Under the pieces are notes generated by a model that was given only the letters and a program-made list of their open reading frames with translations, did not search any database and had not been told where the DNA came from. A stretch of 64,000 bases of DNA from Moritella sp. PE36 (GTDB lineage Bacteria > Pseudomonadota > Gammaproteobacteria > Enterobacterales > Moritellaceae). The translations under genes were made by a program, and so were the position numbers. Below, in pieces: positions 35,297-45,400 of the stretch. Each line of letters begins with the position of its first letter. The stretch's first letter is position 1. The stretch is from assembly GCF_000170855.1 (NCBI RefSeq), contig NZ_ABCQ01000017.1:1-64000 (forward strand), in the 5' to 3' direction.

Positions 35297-36037
35297 TTAC
35301 TCACCCGGTACGAATTGCGTAGGAATATTACCCGTCACTGATTGTACCGGTATATCCGACGCCGCATATAACGCGTCAATATCCATAATGCGAATAAGCC
35401 CTTTTCGCTCTTCTATTAAACCTTCTTTGGTCATTTTTTTAAGCAAACGAGAGAACGTTTCGGGTTGAATGGACAATAACGATGCGAGCGTACGTTTTGG
35501 TATATCCAGCTCAATAATACCTTCATTACCGTTGTTATCTTGTAGGTTTTTTAATAGGAATAATAGCAAGCGGTTTTTAGCATTTTCAACCGACAGCATC
35601 TCAATTTCATTCAAATCATGGTGTAAACGAATACTCATATTCGCCATAATTGCGATGCCAGCTTCAGGATTAATTTTGAGTATCTTTAAGTATGTTTCAT
35701 TATCAATCGAAATCAGTTCACTTTCCGATACAGCCTGTGCTGCAACCGGGTAAAACGGCTTATTGTTAAACATTAATGCTTCCGCAAAGGTATTACCTTG
35801 GCGCATTACTTCAACCACTTTCTCTTGGCCACTTGGGCTAGTACGGTAGAGTTTAAGGTGTCCGCGTAGCACGAGGTAAAATCGATTGGCTTCATCACCT
35901 TGGTGAAATACGTTCTCTAGTGGCTCAACTTTAAATGTTTTTGCTGTAGCAAATAATTGCTTAAATTCAGCGTCAGTGAGTGCCGAAAACAAGTGATGAG
36001 TTGATACTATATCAATGATATGACTGTCGGTGATCAT
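35297..36037 (-). CDS. Crp/Fnr family transcriptional regulator
   Basis: The 246-residue protein has a cyclic-nucleotide-type beta-barrel: LENVFHQGDEANRFYLVLRG, then KVVEVMRQGNTFAEALMF (about residues 38-95). A dimer helix (LNEIEMLSVENAKNRLLLFLL) leads to a winged HTH with LDIPKRTLASLLSIQPETFS and RLLKKMTKEGLIEERKG (about 170-210). There are no N-terminal Cys residues for an Fe-S cluster, and the barrel lacks the clear cAMP-binding RSA motif, so it resembles the DNR/NNR branch that senses nitric oxide by haem; that is inference. It is immediately upstream of fetB. Confidence 0.82.
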   Translation of the reverse strand: MITDSHIIDIVSTHHLFSALTDAEFKQLFATAKTFKVEPLENVFHQGDEANRFYLVLRGHLKLYRTSPSGQEKVVEVMRQGNTFAEALMFNNKPFYPVAAQAVSESELISIDNETYLKILKINPEAGIAIMANMSIRLHHDLNEIEMLSVENAKNRLLLFLLKNLQDNNGNEGIIELDIPKRTLASLLSIQPETFSRLLKKMTKEGLIEERKGLIRIMDIDALYAASDIPVQSVTGNIPTQFVPGE

Positions 36038-36281
36038 GGGGTTAGACCTTTAAATACGAATATTATCAGCATATATGGAACATAGCGTTAAACAAATGAT
36101 ACGAATCAATATAATGCCACGATTTTGGTTTTAAACAAGCACACCTATAGCGATAACCAATCACGTAACAATGTCTAATTTGACTTACTACCTAAAAAGT
36201 AGAGGTTTATCTATTTTTAATATTAATATTAAACCTTTTGTGCTACCTTCCAGCGGTTTGTTCAAAAATGGAGAAAAAACA

Positions 36282-37535
36282 ATGCAAGTTTTGCTCGGTC
36301 TACAAATGCTTTTTGTCGCATTTGGTGCCCTCGTACTGGTTCCACTGCTTACTGGCTTGGATCCAAATGTCGCTCTTTTCGGTGCTGGTCTTGGTACCTT
36401 GGTTTTTCAAATTATTACTAAACGTTCTGTCCCTGTCTTTCTTGCTTCCTCTTTTGCTTTTATTGCCCCGATCATGTTCGGCGTGCAAACTTGGGGTATT
36501 GCCAGCACGATGGGTGGTTTAATGGCGGCCGGTTTTACTTATGTATTATTGTCAGTCGTGATTAAATTCCGCGGTGTTAGTATCATTCATAAATTACTGC
36601 CACCAGTCGTTGTCGGCCCTGTGATCATGGTAATTGGTCTAGGCTTATCCCCTGTTGCAGTGAATATGGCAATGGGCAAAACCGGCGACGGATCAATACA
36701 ATTAATTGATAATGAAGTTGCCATTATCATTGCGGCTATCTCATTATTCACCACTATTGCGGTAAGTGTTTTTGGTAAAGGTTTGCTTAAACTTATGCCA
36801 ATTATGGCCGGTATTGTGGCTGGCTACATAGCAAGTTTAGCTTATGGCATTATTGATTTTACGCCTGTTGCTCAAGCAAGCTGGTTAGCACTGCCAAACT
36901 TTACTTACCCAGAATTTAACATCAATGCGATATTGTTTATGATCCCAGTTGCGTTAGCCCCTGCGATTGAACATGTTGGTGACATTCTCGCTATCTCTAA
37001 TGCGACAGGTAAAGACTACCTTAAAAAACCAGGTTTACATCGTACCCTTGCTGGTGATGGAATGGCGACAATGGCTGCGTCTATGTTTGGTGCGCCACCC
37101 AATACCACCTACAGTGAAGTAACAGGTGCAGTGATACTAACCAAAGCATTCAACCCTGCCATCATGACATGGGCAGCCGTGATCGCCATTGTGTTGGCTT
37201 TTGTGGGTAAACTCGGGGCGTTACTGCAAACCTTCCCAGTACCAGTGATGGGTGGCATCATGATCTTACTGTTCGGTACAATCGCAACCGTAGGCCTTAA
37301 TACCCTTATTACTAATCGTGTCGATCTACACAAATCTCGTAACTTAATCATTGTTGCGGTGACATTAGTATTCGGTATTGGTGGTATGGCATTTGGTATC
37401 GGCGATTTCAGCCTTCAAGGTGTGAGTCTATGCGGTATTGTGGCTATTATTCTTAATTTAGTATTACCACAGGACTTAGGTGATAACCATGTTGTTGATA
37501 ATGTTGAAGTGAATACAGATATTAACACTAAGTGA
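36282..37535 (+). CDS. uraA: Uracil permease (NCS2 family)
   Basis: From ATG 36282 the protein is 417 residues. LLGLQMLFVAFGALVLVPLL (about residues 4-23) opens the family fold. The substrate-binding core has APAIEHVGDILAISNATGKD (uracil-contacting Glu) and MFGAPPNTTYSEVTGAV (second conserved Glu). Fourteen spans are expected, with pyrimidine:proton symport at the inner membrane. The frame is open from 36171, but the 37 extra residues are untypical, while GGAGA precedes 36282. It is a single gene, convergent with the GFA gene over a long terminator. Confidence 0.85.
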   Translation: MQVLLGLQMLFVAFGALVLVPLLTGLDPNVALFGAGLGTLVFQIITKRSVPVFLASSFAFIAPIMFGVQTWGIASTMGGLMAAGFTYVLLSVVIKFRGVSIIHKLLPPVVVGPVIMVIGLGLSPVAVNMAMGKTGDGSIQLIDNEVAIIIAAISLFTTIAVSVFGKGLLKLMPIMAGIVAGYIASLAYGIIDFTPVAQASWLALPNFTYPEFNINAILFMIPVALAPAIEHVGDILAISNATGKDYLKKPGLHRTLAGDGMATMAASMFGAPPNTTYSEVTGAVILTKAFNPAIMTWAAVIAIVLAFVGKLGALLQTFPVPVMGGIMILLFGTIATVGLNTLITNRVDLHKSRNLIIVAVTLVFGIGGMAFGIGDFSLQGVSLCGIVAIILNLVLPQDLGDNHVVDNVEVNTDINTK

Positions 37536-37572
37536 TCAGGCTTCTGGCTAGATAGATAATAAATAGGTAAGT

Positions 37573-37611
37573 AACAAGTTATAACGGATAATTTATCGGT
37601 TATAACTTGTT
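37573..37611. terminator. Long inverted repeat between uraA and GFA gene
   Basis: Perfect 13-bp arms AACAAGTTATAAC and complement enclose GATAA/TTATC, which can extend the stem. It lies between converging genes and can act for both. Confidence 0.6.
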
Positions 37612-37616
37612 AATTC

Positions 37617-38033
37617 TTACTTTGGAAATCCTGCAAACGTCGGAGCAGCTAAAGCCGCATCATACCAAGCCGCCCGTTCATGCCAAAATATATTGTCTTG
37701 CGGTGCAACGTTAAGCACCGTCTCTTCGTCTAGATCCAATGAACCCGCAGGGACGATTAAGGTTTTACCTTTATTGACTAAATACGGTAATCCAGTGCCA
37801 CATTCGGTGCAAAACACGCGCGCGAAATGACGGTCAGGATAATCAAAACGCTTGGTTTTATCTGTGCCTGCCAACCACGTAATGTGGCTGGATTTGCAGA
37901 ATAAATTAGATGCATGCGCAGAGCCGGTGATCTTTTGGCACTGCTGACAATGACACAAATGAAATTGGCTAAAATCATTGCTCACTTCAAATGTCACCGA
38001 GCCACATAAGCAGCCCCCAGTTATTTTCTTCAT
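37617..38033 (-). CDS. GFA family protein (CENP-V/GFA zinc fold)
   Basis: The 138-residue protein has the glutathione-dependent formaldehyde-activating enzyme fold. Zinc ligands are in GGCLCGSVTFEV (Cys8, Cys10), LCHCQQCQKITG (Cys27, 29, 32) and FCTECGTGLPY. Whether the family as a whole acts on formaldehyde-glutathione adducts is doubtful; a cytosolic thiol or aldehyde-related role is possible. AAGGAAG precedes the ATG. It starts 18 bases after the dodecin gene on the same strand, so the two form an operon. Confidence 0.85.
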   Translation of the reverse strand: MKKITGGCLCGSVTFEVSNDFSQFHLCHCQQCQKITGSAHASNLFCKSSHITWLAGTDKTKRFDYPDRHFARVFCTECGTGLPYLVNKGKTLIVPAGSLDLDEETVLNVAPQDNIFWHERAAWYDAALAAPTFAGFPK

Positions 38034-38051
38034 CGTTTACTTCCTTATAAT

Positions 38052-38267
38052 TTAACTCTCTCCGATACGGAAACCTATTTTCAGTGTCACTTGAAAGTGT
38101 CCAACCGCACCATCAACAATGTGTCCGCGCGTTTCAATCACTTCAAACCAATCCATATTTTTTACCGTTTTATTACACTCTGCAAGCGCATTCTGAATCG
38201 CTTCTTCAATACTTGTTTTCGATGAACCAACCATTTCAATTTTTTTGTACGTATGATGATTTGACAT
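38052..38267 (-). CDS. Dodecin family flavin-binding protein
   Basis: The 71-residue protein shows the dodecin pattern: KKIEMVGSSKTSIEEAIQNA (first strand and helix), KTVKNMDWFEVIETRGHI with the Trp that stacks on flavin, and the last strand GHFQVTLKIGFRI. Dodecins form 12-mers that store or buffer flavins in the cytosol. GGAG lies before the ATG. It is the first gene of a pair with the GFA gene. Confidence 0.9.
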   Translation of the reverse strand: MSNHHTYKKIEMVGSSKTSIEEAIQNALAECNKTVKNMDWFEVIETRGHIVDGAVGHFQVTLKIGFRIGES

Positions 38268-38427
38268 AACTCACTCCAATTAATCATAAAACAACCTAAG
38301 TGTAAATATAGCTCGGTATTTATCTTTTATATCAGTATTACTAATTTAGGGTTATTTATGGCTTTGGGTATAAGCGCTCAAATTCATCATTTCAGTATTG
38401 CTATACTAATAAAAACAAGGAGGTTAC

Positions 38428-39150
38428 ATGTTCAAGTCATTAAATAAATTATTTACTAAAGCTGTGTATGCACCGATCATCATTGCACAAGGGCGCTATG
38501 TAAAAAAAGTCACACCAAAACTGCCAGAGGCTGCCGGAGAACGCTCTGGGAAAACAGGCGAAGGACAAAAAATAAGACTACTCATTGTTGGAGATTCTGC
38601 TGCAGCGGGCGTTGGCGTCGATAATCAAGCACAAGCGTTAACGGGAAACTTAGTTTCTGCATTAGCTGACTGTTACCAAGTTGAATGGCAATTATTGGCG
38701 AAATCAGGTTATACCACATTAGACAGTCTGCAAATGATATCAGAGCAACCTAAACAAACTTTCGATATTATCGTCACCTCATTAGGCGTTAATGATGTGA
38801 CAGGGTCGTTACCGGCCGCCACTTGGCTAACACAACAACAAAATTTAATAACGCTATTACGTAAACAATTTAATTGCCAACAAATTCTTATCACACAAGT
38901 TCCACCAATGGGACAATTCTCAGCACTACCACAACCATTACGACGTTATTTAGGCGCAAGAGCAGCTCAGTTTAATCGTAAACTAGCGACCCTAATTGAA
39001 AGCCAAAGTGATTGCCAATTAATTGATTTCAATTCTGAATTAAATGCTAAAGATATGGCTAAAGATGGTTTTCACCCGGGGCCCATCATTTACCAACGCT
39101 GGGCTGAAATTGTTGCCGAGAAAATTAAATTACAACACAATTACAAATAA
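38428..39150 (+). CDS. SGNH/GDSL-type hydrolase
   Basis: The 240-residue protein has the four SGNH blocks: IVGDSAAAGVG (Ser57 nucleophile, about residues 53-63), SGYTTLDS (Gly), SLGVNDVTG (Asn) and DGFHPGPIIYQ near the C-terminus (catalytic Asp and His). The N-terminal 20 residues are weakly hydrophobic (VYAPIIIAQ) and may serve as a membrane anchor. It is an esterase or lipase of unknown substrate. The ribosome-binding site AAGGAGG is very strong. It is a single gene, convergent with the next. Confidence 0.85.
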   Translation: MFKSLNKLFTKAVYAPIIIAQGRYVKKVTPKLPEAAGERSGKTGEGQKIRLLIVGDSAAAGVGVDNQAQALTGNLVSALADCYQVEWQLLAKSGYTTLDSLQMISEQPKQTFDIIVTSLGVNDVTGSLPAATWLTQQQNLITLLRKQFNCQQILITQVPPMGQFSALPQPLRRYLGARAAQFNRKLATLIESQSDCQLIDFNSELNAKDMAKDGFHPGPIIYQRWAEIVAEKIKLQHNYK

Positions 39151-39262
39151 CGAAAACAATGAAGCCCTATATCGACAGGGCTCCATAACTTATTATCATG
39201 AATCGATATTAATGATACAGGTCTCGCCTGTTATACCAATTGCATTAAATAAGTGATTGGTG

Positions 39263-40561
39263 TCACTCATAATAGGCATCGGGGCGCGCACCGTCATAAT
39301 AACGATACAATCGAGGCAATACAGCGGCCGTTTCTCCTGCTTGCAGCGCATAAGGATTCGTTATTTTGTCACTATCTTGAAGGTATTCAGCCATACCAAA
39401 TAAGTAATGCTGATTGAGTAAATGCCCCCACGCATGTCCGCCTTGTTTTTCGTATACGGCACCATCAATCTCAATAATGTTACCCTCCTCTCGCAATGGT
39501 GATAGCACCCCTAATCTCGCAACCAAGTCGAATTGATTAGCGAAGTTTTCAATGTAGGGTAAACCAATCAGCTCGCCTTTATTATTGGTGGAATGGCAAA
39601 CATAATTCATCTTGTCGGCACAATTAGCAAAAGTGTAAACCTCCAGTTTTTTCATCATACTAACCAAATAAGAATCCAGTTCAGCATCGCTAAAAGTAAC
39701 AATGGCTTCCATCCAAAAGAGCTCAAATGCCAAGCGCTCCAAATGGTTTAGCTGCAGTGTTAATTTTAGTTCTGGAGCTTGATGCACTGCTTTAATTTGA
39801 CTAACACTTTTCTGTAGCGCCCGTAATACGTTGGCGGTAATAATAGTGCCTTGAGAATGACATAACAGCACAACTCTATCTTTAGTTGGATCTTTCAGCG
39901 CGTCCAACACCGCAACAGTGGCCTTAACCGCTGGTTCCGTCATCGACTGCTCGTCATTTAGGTTCGGGTTGGTTTTAAATACTTTACCCGTCACACACTG
40001 CATCAGGTCTAAAATAGTCGAATCAGTTTGGTTATGCACCACAGTTAACGGTCGTTTGAATAGCTGACTCAGTAACTCAGAATTCATCATCGCGACATCT
40101 TCATTGGTGGCGATACCATTGACATAGATCCACTGCTCATTAATAAATGAGGTGACGCTCACTAGCGGGTCGGCTTGCTGAAAATAATTACTTGGACGCC
40201 AAAATAAATTCTGAACAACGGGTGGCAGTAAGGTACGAGCCCAAGGTCCAGGGGCATGCGAGAACGCCGGAACCAAGGTATCGACTAAGTAGTTAGCTGT
40301 CCTTATCGGTCGCCAAAAATCAATAATGTTAAACTCTGAGTCTTTTTTATGTGGTGGGATCCAAGTTCGAATTGGTCCAAATATAGATTGGGTATAGAGA
40401 GGAGGAAAGAAATTCAACGCTTGAAATAGCACCTTAGCGACAATTTCATAATCGTTATACTCAGTTGGCTCATTAATTTTCAATACTGAATCTATAATTT
40501 TTGATATTTGTGGATCTAAATTTTCCTGCTTTACCACGGTATCTTTAATGCTATCTGGCAT
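39263..40561 (-). CDS. Uncharacterised alpha/beta-hydrolase-like protein
   Basis: The 432-residue protein has no signal peptide. A nucleophile-elbow-like segment VVLLCHSQGTIITANVLRAL lies at about residues 230-249, where Ser236 sits in C-H-S-Q-G, a variant of GxSxG with Cys for the first Gly. WIYVNGIATNEDVAMMNS at about 144-161 resembles a hydrolase opening strand. GGHAWGHLLNQHYLF near the end could supply the catalytic His. I do not recognise a named family; similar proteins are annotated as lipase-like or hypothetical. GGAGCAC precedes the ATG. Confidence 0.6.
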   Translation of the reverse strand: MPDSIKDTVVKQENLDPQISKIIDSVLKINEPTEYNDYEIVAKVLFQALNFFPPLYTQSIFGPIRTWIPPHKKDSEFNIIDFWRPIRTANYLVDTLVPAFSHAPGPWARTLLPPVVQNLFWRPSNYFQQADPLVSVTSFINEQWIYVNGIATNEDVAMMNSELLSQLFKRPLTVVHNQTDSTILDLMQCVTGKVFKTNPNLNDEQSMTEPAVKATVAVLDALKDPTKDRVVLLCHSQGTIITANVLRALQKSVSQIKAVHQAPELKLTLQLNHLERLAFELFWMEAIVTFSDAELDSYLVSMMKKLEVYTFANCADKMNYVCHSTNNKGELIGLPYIENFANQFDLVARLGVLSPLREEGNIIEIDGAVYEKQGGHAWGHLLNQHYLFGMAEYLQDSDKITNPYALQAGETAAVLPRLYRYYDGARPDAYYE

Positions 40562-41031
40562 AATGTGCTCCTTGCAATCACTTATAATGTATTAGCACGT
40601 ACAACATAACCGACACTATTCGTTCCCATTAACAACTGGGCTAATTCATTATTTACGCTAACGGATATTGTTTACAGGACCAAGTTATCCAAGATTTTTC
40701 TTGTCTTATTATAAATTTATTTAAAACACTGTGAGCAGCAACTTATATAAAAATCTAAACTGTGAACTCGGAATTATCATTTATTAAAACAAGGTACTGG
40801 GCAAATAAATACTGTATATCCCACGACTAAAGACAAAATCGTTACTTTTATGATACAAAGCCTCTACACTCGACAGATCATCAAACCACAAAAATAAAAA
40901 ATAACACTCTGATAATTAACAAAAAAAATAACCAACACCTTATATTTTATAATTTAAAAAGTAATAAATACTTGCAAACATCTCTTTAAAATACTACTGT
41001 ATGTATAACCACTGGATATGCAAACAGGCAA
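40562..41031. other. AT-rich gap upstream of the SulA-like gene
   Basis: The 470-base divergent region holds a LexA-box-like site near its right end. Otherwise it is AT-rich with no ORF or structured RNA that I can support. Confidence 0.45.
40995..41014 (+). promoter_or_regulatory. LexA-box-like site upstream of the SulA-like gene
   Basis: TACTGTATGTATAACCACTG matches 15 of 20 positions of the usual SOS box TACTGTATATATATACAGTA. The left half is perfect and the right half weak. It ends 18 bases before the ATG at 41032, a normal place for a LexA operator. Confidence 0.5.
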
Positions 41032-41403
41032 ATGACCATGCAAACTAAATCTATTATGTATAACGCAAACACAACTACACACGACTCTGATGTTATGGAT
41101 GTAAATAAAGAAATAGTAGAAGACAACCATGGTCAATGGACCGCAATTATTGCACCACCGATGACAATCACAGCGGCACTGTTATCACAACATGGAATTA
41201 GTGCCGATAGTGCATTAATCATCCACAAAGCTAAGATCAATAATAAATTTCATACATTGCTAAAAGCAGCCCAGAGCCCAACTATTTCAACAATCGTAAC
41301 TTGGGATGACGAGTTAACCACGGATGAAATATTCCAAGTTAAAGCCACCATGAAAGCCTATAACACTGAGTGTGTGATACAGAGCAACAAGAAATTACAC
41401 TAA
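41032..41403 (+). CDS. sulA: SulA-like SOS cell-division inhibitor
   Basis: The 123-residue protein lines up by eye with the core of E. coli SulA: QWTAIIAPPMTITAALLSQ, HGISADSALIIHKAK and STIVTWDDELTTDEIFQVKA correspond to SulA's W-x-x-x-x-TP, the Leu-rich middle and VIGWLADDLTEEE. SulA binds FtsZ and blocks septation after DNA damage. This protein is shorter, with a polar N-terminus of about 33 residues and no Lon-recognition tail that I can identify. A LexA-like box lies just upstream. Start choice between 41032 and 41038 is open; the ribosome-binding site is weak. A GGDEF regulator follows after 73 bases without a terminator. Confidence 0.65.
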   Translation: MTMQTKSIMYNANTTTHDSDVMDVNKEIVEDNHGQWTAIIAPPMTITAALLSQHGISADSALIIHKAKINNKFHTLLKAAQSPTISTIVTWDDELTTDEIFQVKATMKAYNTECVIQSNKKLH

Positions 41404-41476
41404 TTAAACAAATACTTGCTATATTTAGTTATTAGATCCTTATATTGGATAACGACTAAAAGAGCAAGGACTGCCG

Positions 41477-42403
41477 ATGAAGATCCTCATAATTGATGAC
41501 TCTAAAATTGAACGTGTAATTATTCGCTCTTATCTACAGCATCTCAATCACGAAGTCTTCGACGCTGGGAACGGTGAAACCGGTATTACTTTATTTGCAG
41601 AATGCAACCCTGATATTGTGTTATTAGGTGTTGTCATGAATGGAATTAACGGCTACGAAGTTGCGAGAAAAATCAGACAAGAATTCACCGATTGGGTGCC
41701 TATTATTTTTCTTAGTGGCAAAACCGCCCCTGAAGATATCATGATTGGTATTGAAGCCGGTGGTGATGATTACTTACCAAAACCAATTCAAAAAACAATC
41801 CTGATTGCTAAAATGACAGCGATGGAACGTATTGCAGTAATGCGTACACAACTATTAAAAACCAAAAACGATTTAGAGTTAGCCAATGAAGAGTTAGGCC
41901 GTCTGGCAACTCTTGATGGCTTAACCGGTATTGCCAACCGCCGACATTTAGACATCACCATAGCCAAAGAACTCGCACGCGCACAACGCCATGCACAACC
42001 ACTTACCTTCATCATTGCAGATATAGATTTCTTTAAAAAGTACAACGATCACTACGGCCATATCCAAGGCGATGAATGCTTGAAAGCAGTTGCATCCACA
42101 CTTGATAATTCTTTGCGTCGGCCTGCAGAGCTGGCTGCACGCTATGGCGGCGAAGAATTTTGTATGGTATTACCCAATACCGACACAGCAGGTGCTAAGT
42201 TAGTTGCTGATAAACTTGTTAATGCAGTTCGTTCATTAGAGATTCACCATGCAGGGCTGCACAAACATGCCATTGTCACAATGAGTTTTGGTGTGGTAAG
42301 TATGATTCCAGACAGAAACGTCACCGTAAAAAGTTTAATGCTCGAAGCAGACGAGAAACTATACCAAGCCAAACATAACGGGCGAGATCAGTGGGTAATA
42401 TAA
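41477..42403 (+). CDS. Response regulator with GGDEF domain; receiver lacks phospho-acceptor Asp
   Basis: The 308-residue protein joins a receiver domain (residues 1-120) to a GGDEF domain (about 145-308). The receiver keeps the acidic pair IIDDS (Asp7, Asp8), IIFLSGK and the Lys in YLPKP. However, in DIVLLGVVMNGINGYE the phospho-acceptor position is Gly51 (codon GGT at 41627-41629), where a working receiver has Asp. The GGDEF loop is intact (GGEEF, 224-228), while the I-site position reads RPAE (215-218) and not RxxD, so product inhibition may be weak. It is probably an active cyclase controlled by expression and not by phosphorylation. AAGGAC precedes the ATG; it is likely in one transcript with the SulA-like gene. 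Confidence 0.85.
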   Translation: MKILIIDDSKIERVIIRSYLQHLNHEVFDAGNGETGITLFAECNPDIVLLGVVMNGINGYEVARKIRQEFTDWVPIIFLSGKTAPEDIMIGIEAGGDDYLPKPIQKTILIAKMTAMERIAVMRTQLLKTKNDLELANEELGRLATLDGLTGIANRRHLDITIAKELARAQRHAQPLTFIIADIDFFKKYNDHYGHIQGDECLKAVASTLDNSLRRPAELAARYGGEEFCMVLPNTDTAGAKLVADKLVNAVRSLEIHHAGLHKHAIVTMSFGVVSMIPDRNVTVKSLMLEADEKLYQAKHNGRDQWVI

Positions 42404-42405
42404 CG

Positions 42406-42436
42406 AAAAAGGGAAGCCGATATGGCTTCCCTTTTT
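42406..42436. terminator. Bidirectional terminator
   Basis: AAAAAGGGAAGCC and its complement enclose GATAT. A-run and T-run on either side serve the GGDEF gene and hrpA, which converge. Confidence 0.85.
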
Positions 42437-42474
42437 TGTTATAACTTACCGGTACTAAATAGCATTAAGTCAGA

Positions 42475-45400
42475 CTACAAACTCGCTTTAAACTCTGCAA
42501 ATGCGATCTTAACGCGTTTAATCGACACCGGATAACTGGTCCCTAATTGTTGAGCAAATAACGATACTCGCAACTCTTCCAACATCCAACGCAGTTTTAA
42601 TAACTCACTTTGCTGCGCAAGTGTTAATCGTGGCATCTTTGTTAACTGAACATACTTTTCCAATAACGGTTGCACTTCAACCGAATGACCACGATCACGG
42701 ATAGGATCAATCTTTAGTTTATTCAATCTATGCTCAATCGCTGCAATGTAACGTTGTACATCCGCTAATTTCTTAACACCTGTATTGGTCACAAAACCAC
42801 TGTAAATAAGCTTTCCTAGTTGCGCTTTGATATCACCATTCGCCACGATCATATCAAGAGAAACTTTACCTTTAATCTGCTTATGCACTTGATGCGCAGC
42901 AGTGAGTATCTTCTCAACCTGCTTAGCGACTTCAACCGTTTCATCAGCAATATTGGCACGAACCAATTCTTTTAATACTTCAAAGCTGTCAGCATCACTC
43001 GGTGCAGGCTGTTTTTCGATTATGTTATCAACAGCACAAGAAATACAATCGTGGATCAAGTCAGTTACTTTACCAAACGGGTTGAAATACAGTCCAAGTT
43101 TCGCTTTGTTTGGTAGTTTCTGTTCAAGGTATTTAATCGGTGACGGTACATTAAGTAAAATCAAACGACGCAAACCAGCTTTTGCAGCGACAGCTGCATC
43201 TTCTTGATGATCGAACAACTTAATTTCAACCGAATTTTTGTTATCAACTAATGCCGGATAAGCTTTAACTTCATAACCACCATGTTTTTGCTTGAATTCA
43301 GTGGGTAAGTTGCCGAAATCCCAGGTAATAAGGTCCTTTTTCTCAATGCCTTTATCGGCTACTTTGACTAACGTTTTTTGGATATTACCTTGTAGTTTTT
43401 GCTTTAACGCACCGAGATCATCACCAACACAAATTTGTTTTAGATTTTCATCTACAATCTTGAAATGCATTTTAAGGTGAGTTGGTAGCGTTAAGAGCTC
43501 CCATACATCTTGCTCTAAACGGACACCCGTCATGCGCAATAACTGTTTATTCAGACTTGCGGCTAATTCACCTTGGCTAGGGTCCATATTCTCCAGTGCT
43601 GCGCCTGCATAATTTGGCGCAGGTACAAAATTACGGCGTAGTGTTTTTGGCAACGCCTTAATCATGGTAATGATTAATTCTTCACGTAAAGCAGGGATCA
43701 GCCAATCAAAGCCTTGTTCATTAACTTGATTGAGGATCGCTAATGGAATAATCACCGTGATACCATCTTCAACGGTACCCGGTTCAAAATTGTATTCCAA
43801 TTTAAATTTAAAGCTGTTTTGACTCCAAAATTCTGGATAGCTATGTGCAGTAATTGCTTCGGCATTATGCTTCATCAAACGAGCTTGGGTGAGCGTTAAC
43901 AAATCCGGTGTTTGCTTGATCTCGTTCTTCCACCAGCTATCAAAGTGACGACCAGAGCAAACGTGTTCAGGAATAATATCAGCATAAAAACCAAATAAAT
44001 CATCGTCACTAACCAAAATATCACGACGACGAGATTTATGTTCTAATGCATGAATACGCTCTACTTCCGCCATATTGTGCTTAAAGAACGCATGTTTAGT
44101 ATTAAACTCACCTTCAACTAACCCACTACGAATAAATATTTCACGACATAATGCAGGGTCAATTTGACTGTAGTTCACCATGCGTTTAGCAACAATGACT
44201 AAACCATATAAGGTTACTTTTTCTGCAGCAACAACCGCAGCTCGGCGTTTTTCCCAATGCGGTTCACTGTAACTTGATTTGTTTAAATGTGTCGCAAGCG
44301 GTTCAATCCATTCTGGTTGGATCTTCGCCGCAATACGGCCAAATAAACGTGATGTTTCCACCAGTTCTGCAACCATCACCCATTTAGGCTGTTTCTTAAA
44401 TAAGCCAGAACCTGGGAAGATATTAAATTTACTGTTACGCGCACCTAAATAATCTTGGTCTTTATCTTTAAAGCCAATGTGGCTTAACATGCCTGATAAT
44501 AAGGCTTTATGAATATTATCGCTGTTACTTACTTCACCCTCTTCATTCACTGCGACAGGGTTTACGGTAAAACCTAACTCTTTCACTACTTGTGATAATT
44601 GACTGTAAATATCCTGCCATTCACGTACTCGCATATACGCAAGATAATCTTTCTTACATAAACGACGGAACTGCGATGACGATAACTCATCTTGTTGTTG
44701 CTTGACGTAATTCCATAAATTAACAAACGTAATAAAGTCTGATTCTTTATCGTAAAAACGACGATGCTGTTCATCAGCCGCTTGCTGTTTTTCTATTGGT
44801 CGTTCACGTGGATCTTGAATCGACAGTGCTGCAGTAATCACCATTACTTCATTCAAACAACCATTGGTATTTGCTTCCATGACCATACGCGCCAGACGTG
44901 GATCAATCGGCAACTTCGCCAATGATACACCGACAGATGTGAGGCGTTTATTATGGTCAGCGTTACTGGTATCAATCGCACCGAGTTCTTCGAGCAGTTT
45001 TAAGCCGTCGGTAATGTTACGGCTATCTGGCGGCTGTACAAAGGGGAAGTTAGCAACATCCCCTAACCCCAATGCATGCATTTTTAAAATAACCGAGGCG
45101 AGGTTAGTACGGGTAATTTCAGGATCCGTGAATTCGGGACGATTATTAAAATCATCTTCACTATAGAGTCGAATACAAATACCTGCGCTAACACGGCCAC
45201 AACGGCCCATACGCTGATTTGCACTGGCTTGTGATATCGCCTCAATTGGCAGGCGTTGCACCTTAGTACGGAAACTATAGCGACTGATACGTGCAGTGCC
45301 CGGATCAATGACATATTTGATACCTGGTACCGTTAATGACGTTTCCGCTACGTTAGTCGATAACACAATACGACGACCAACATGACTTTGAAAAATACGG

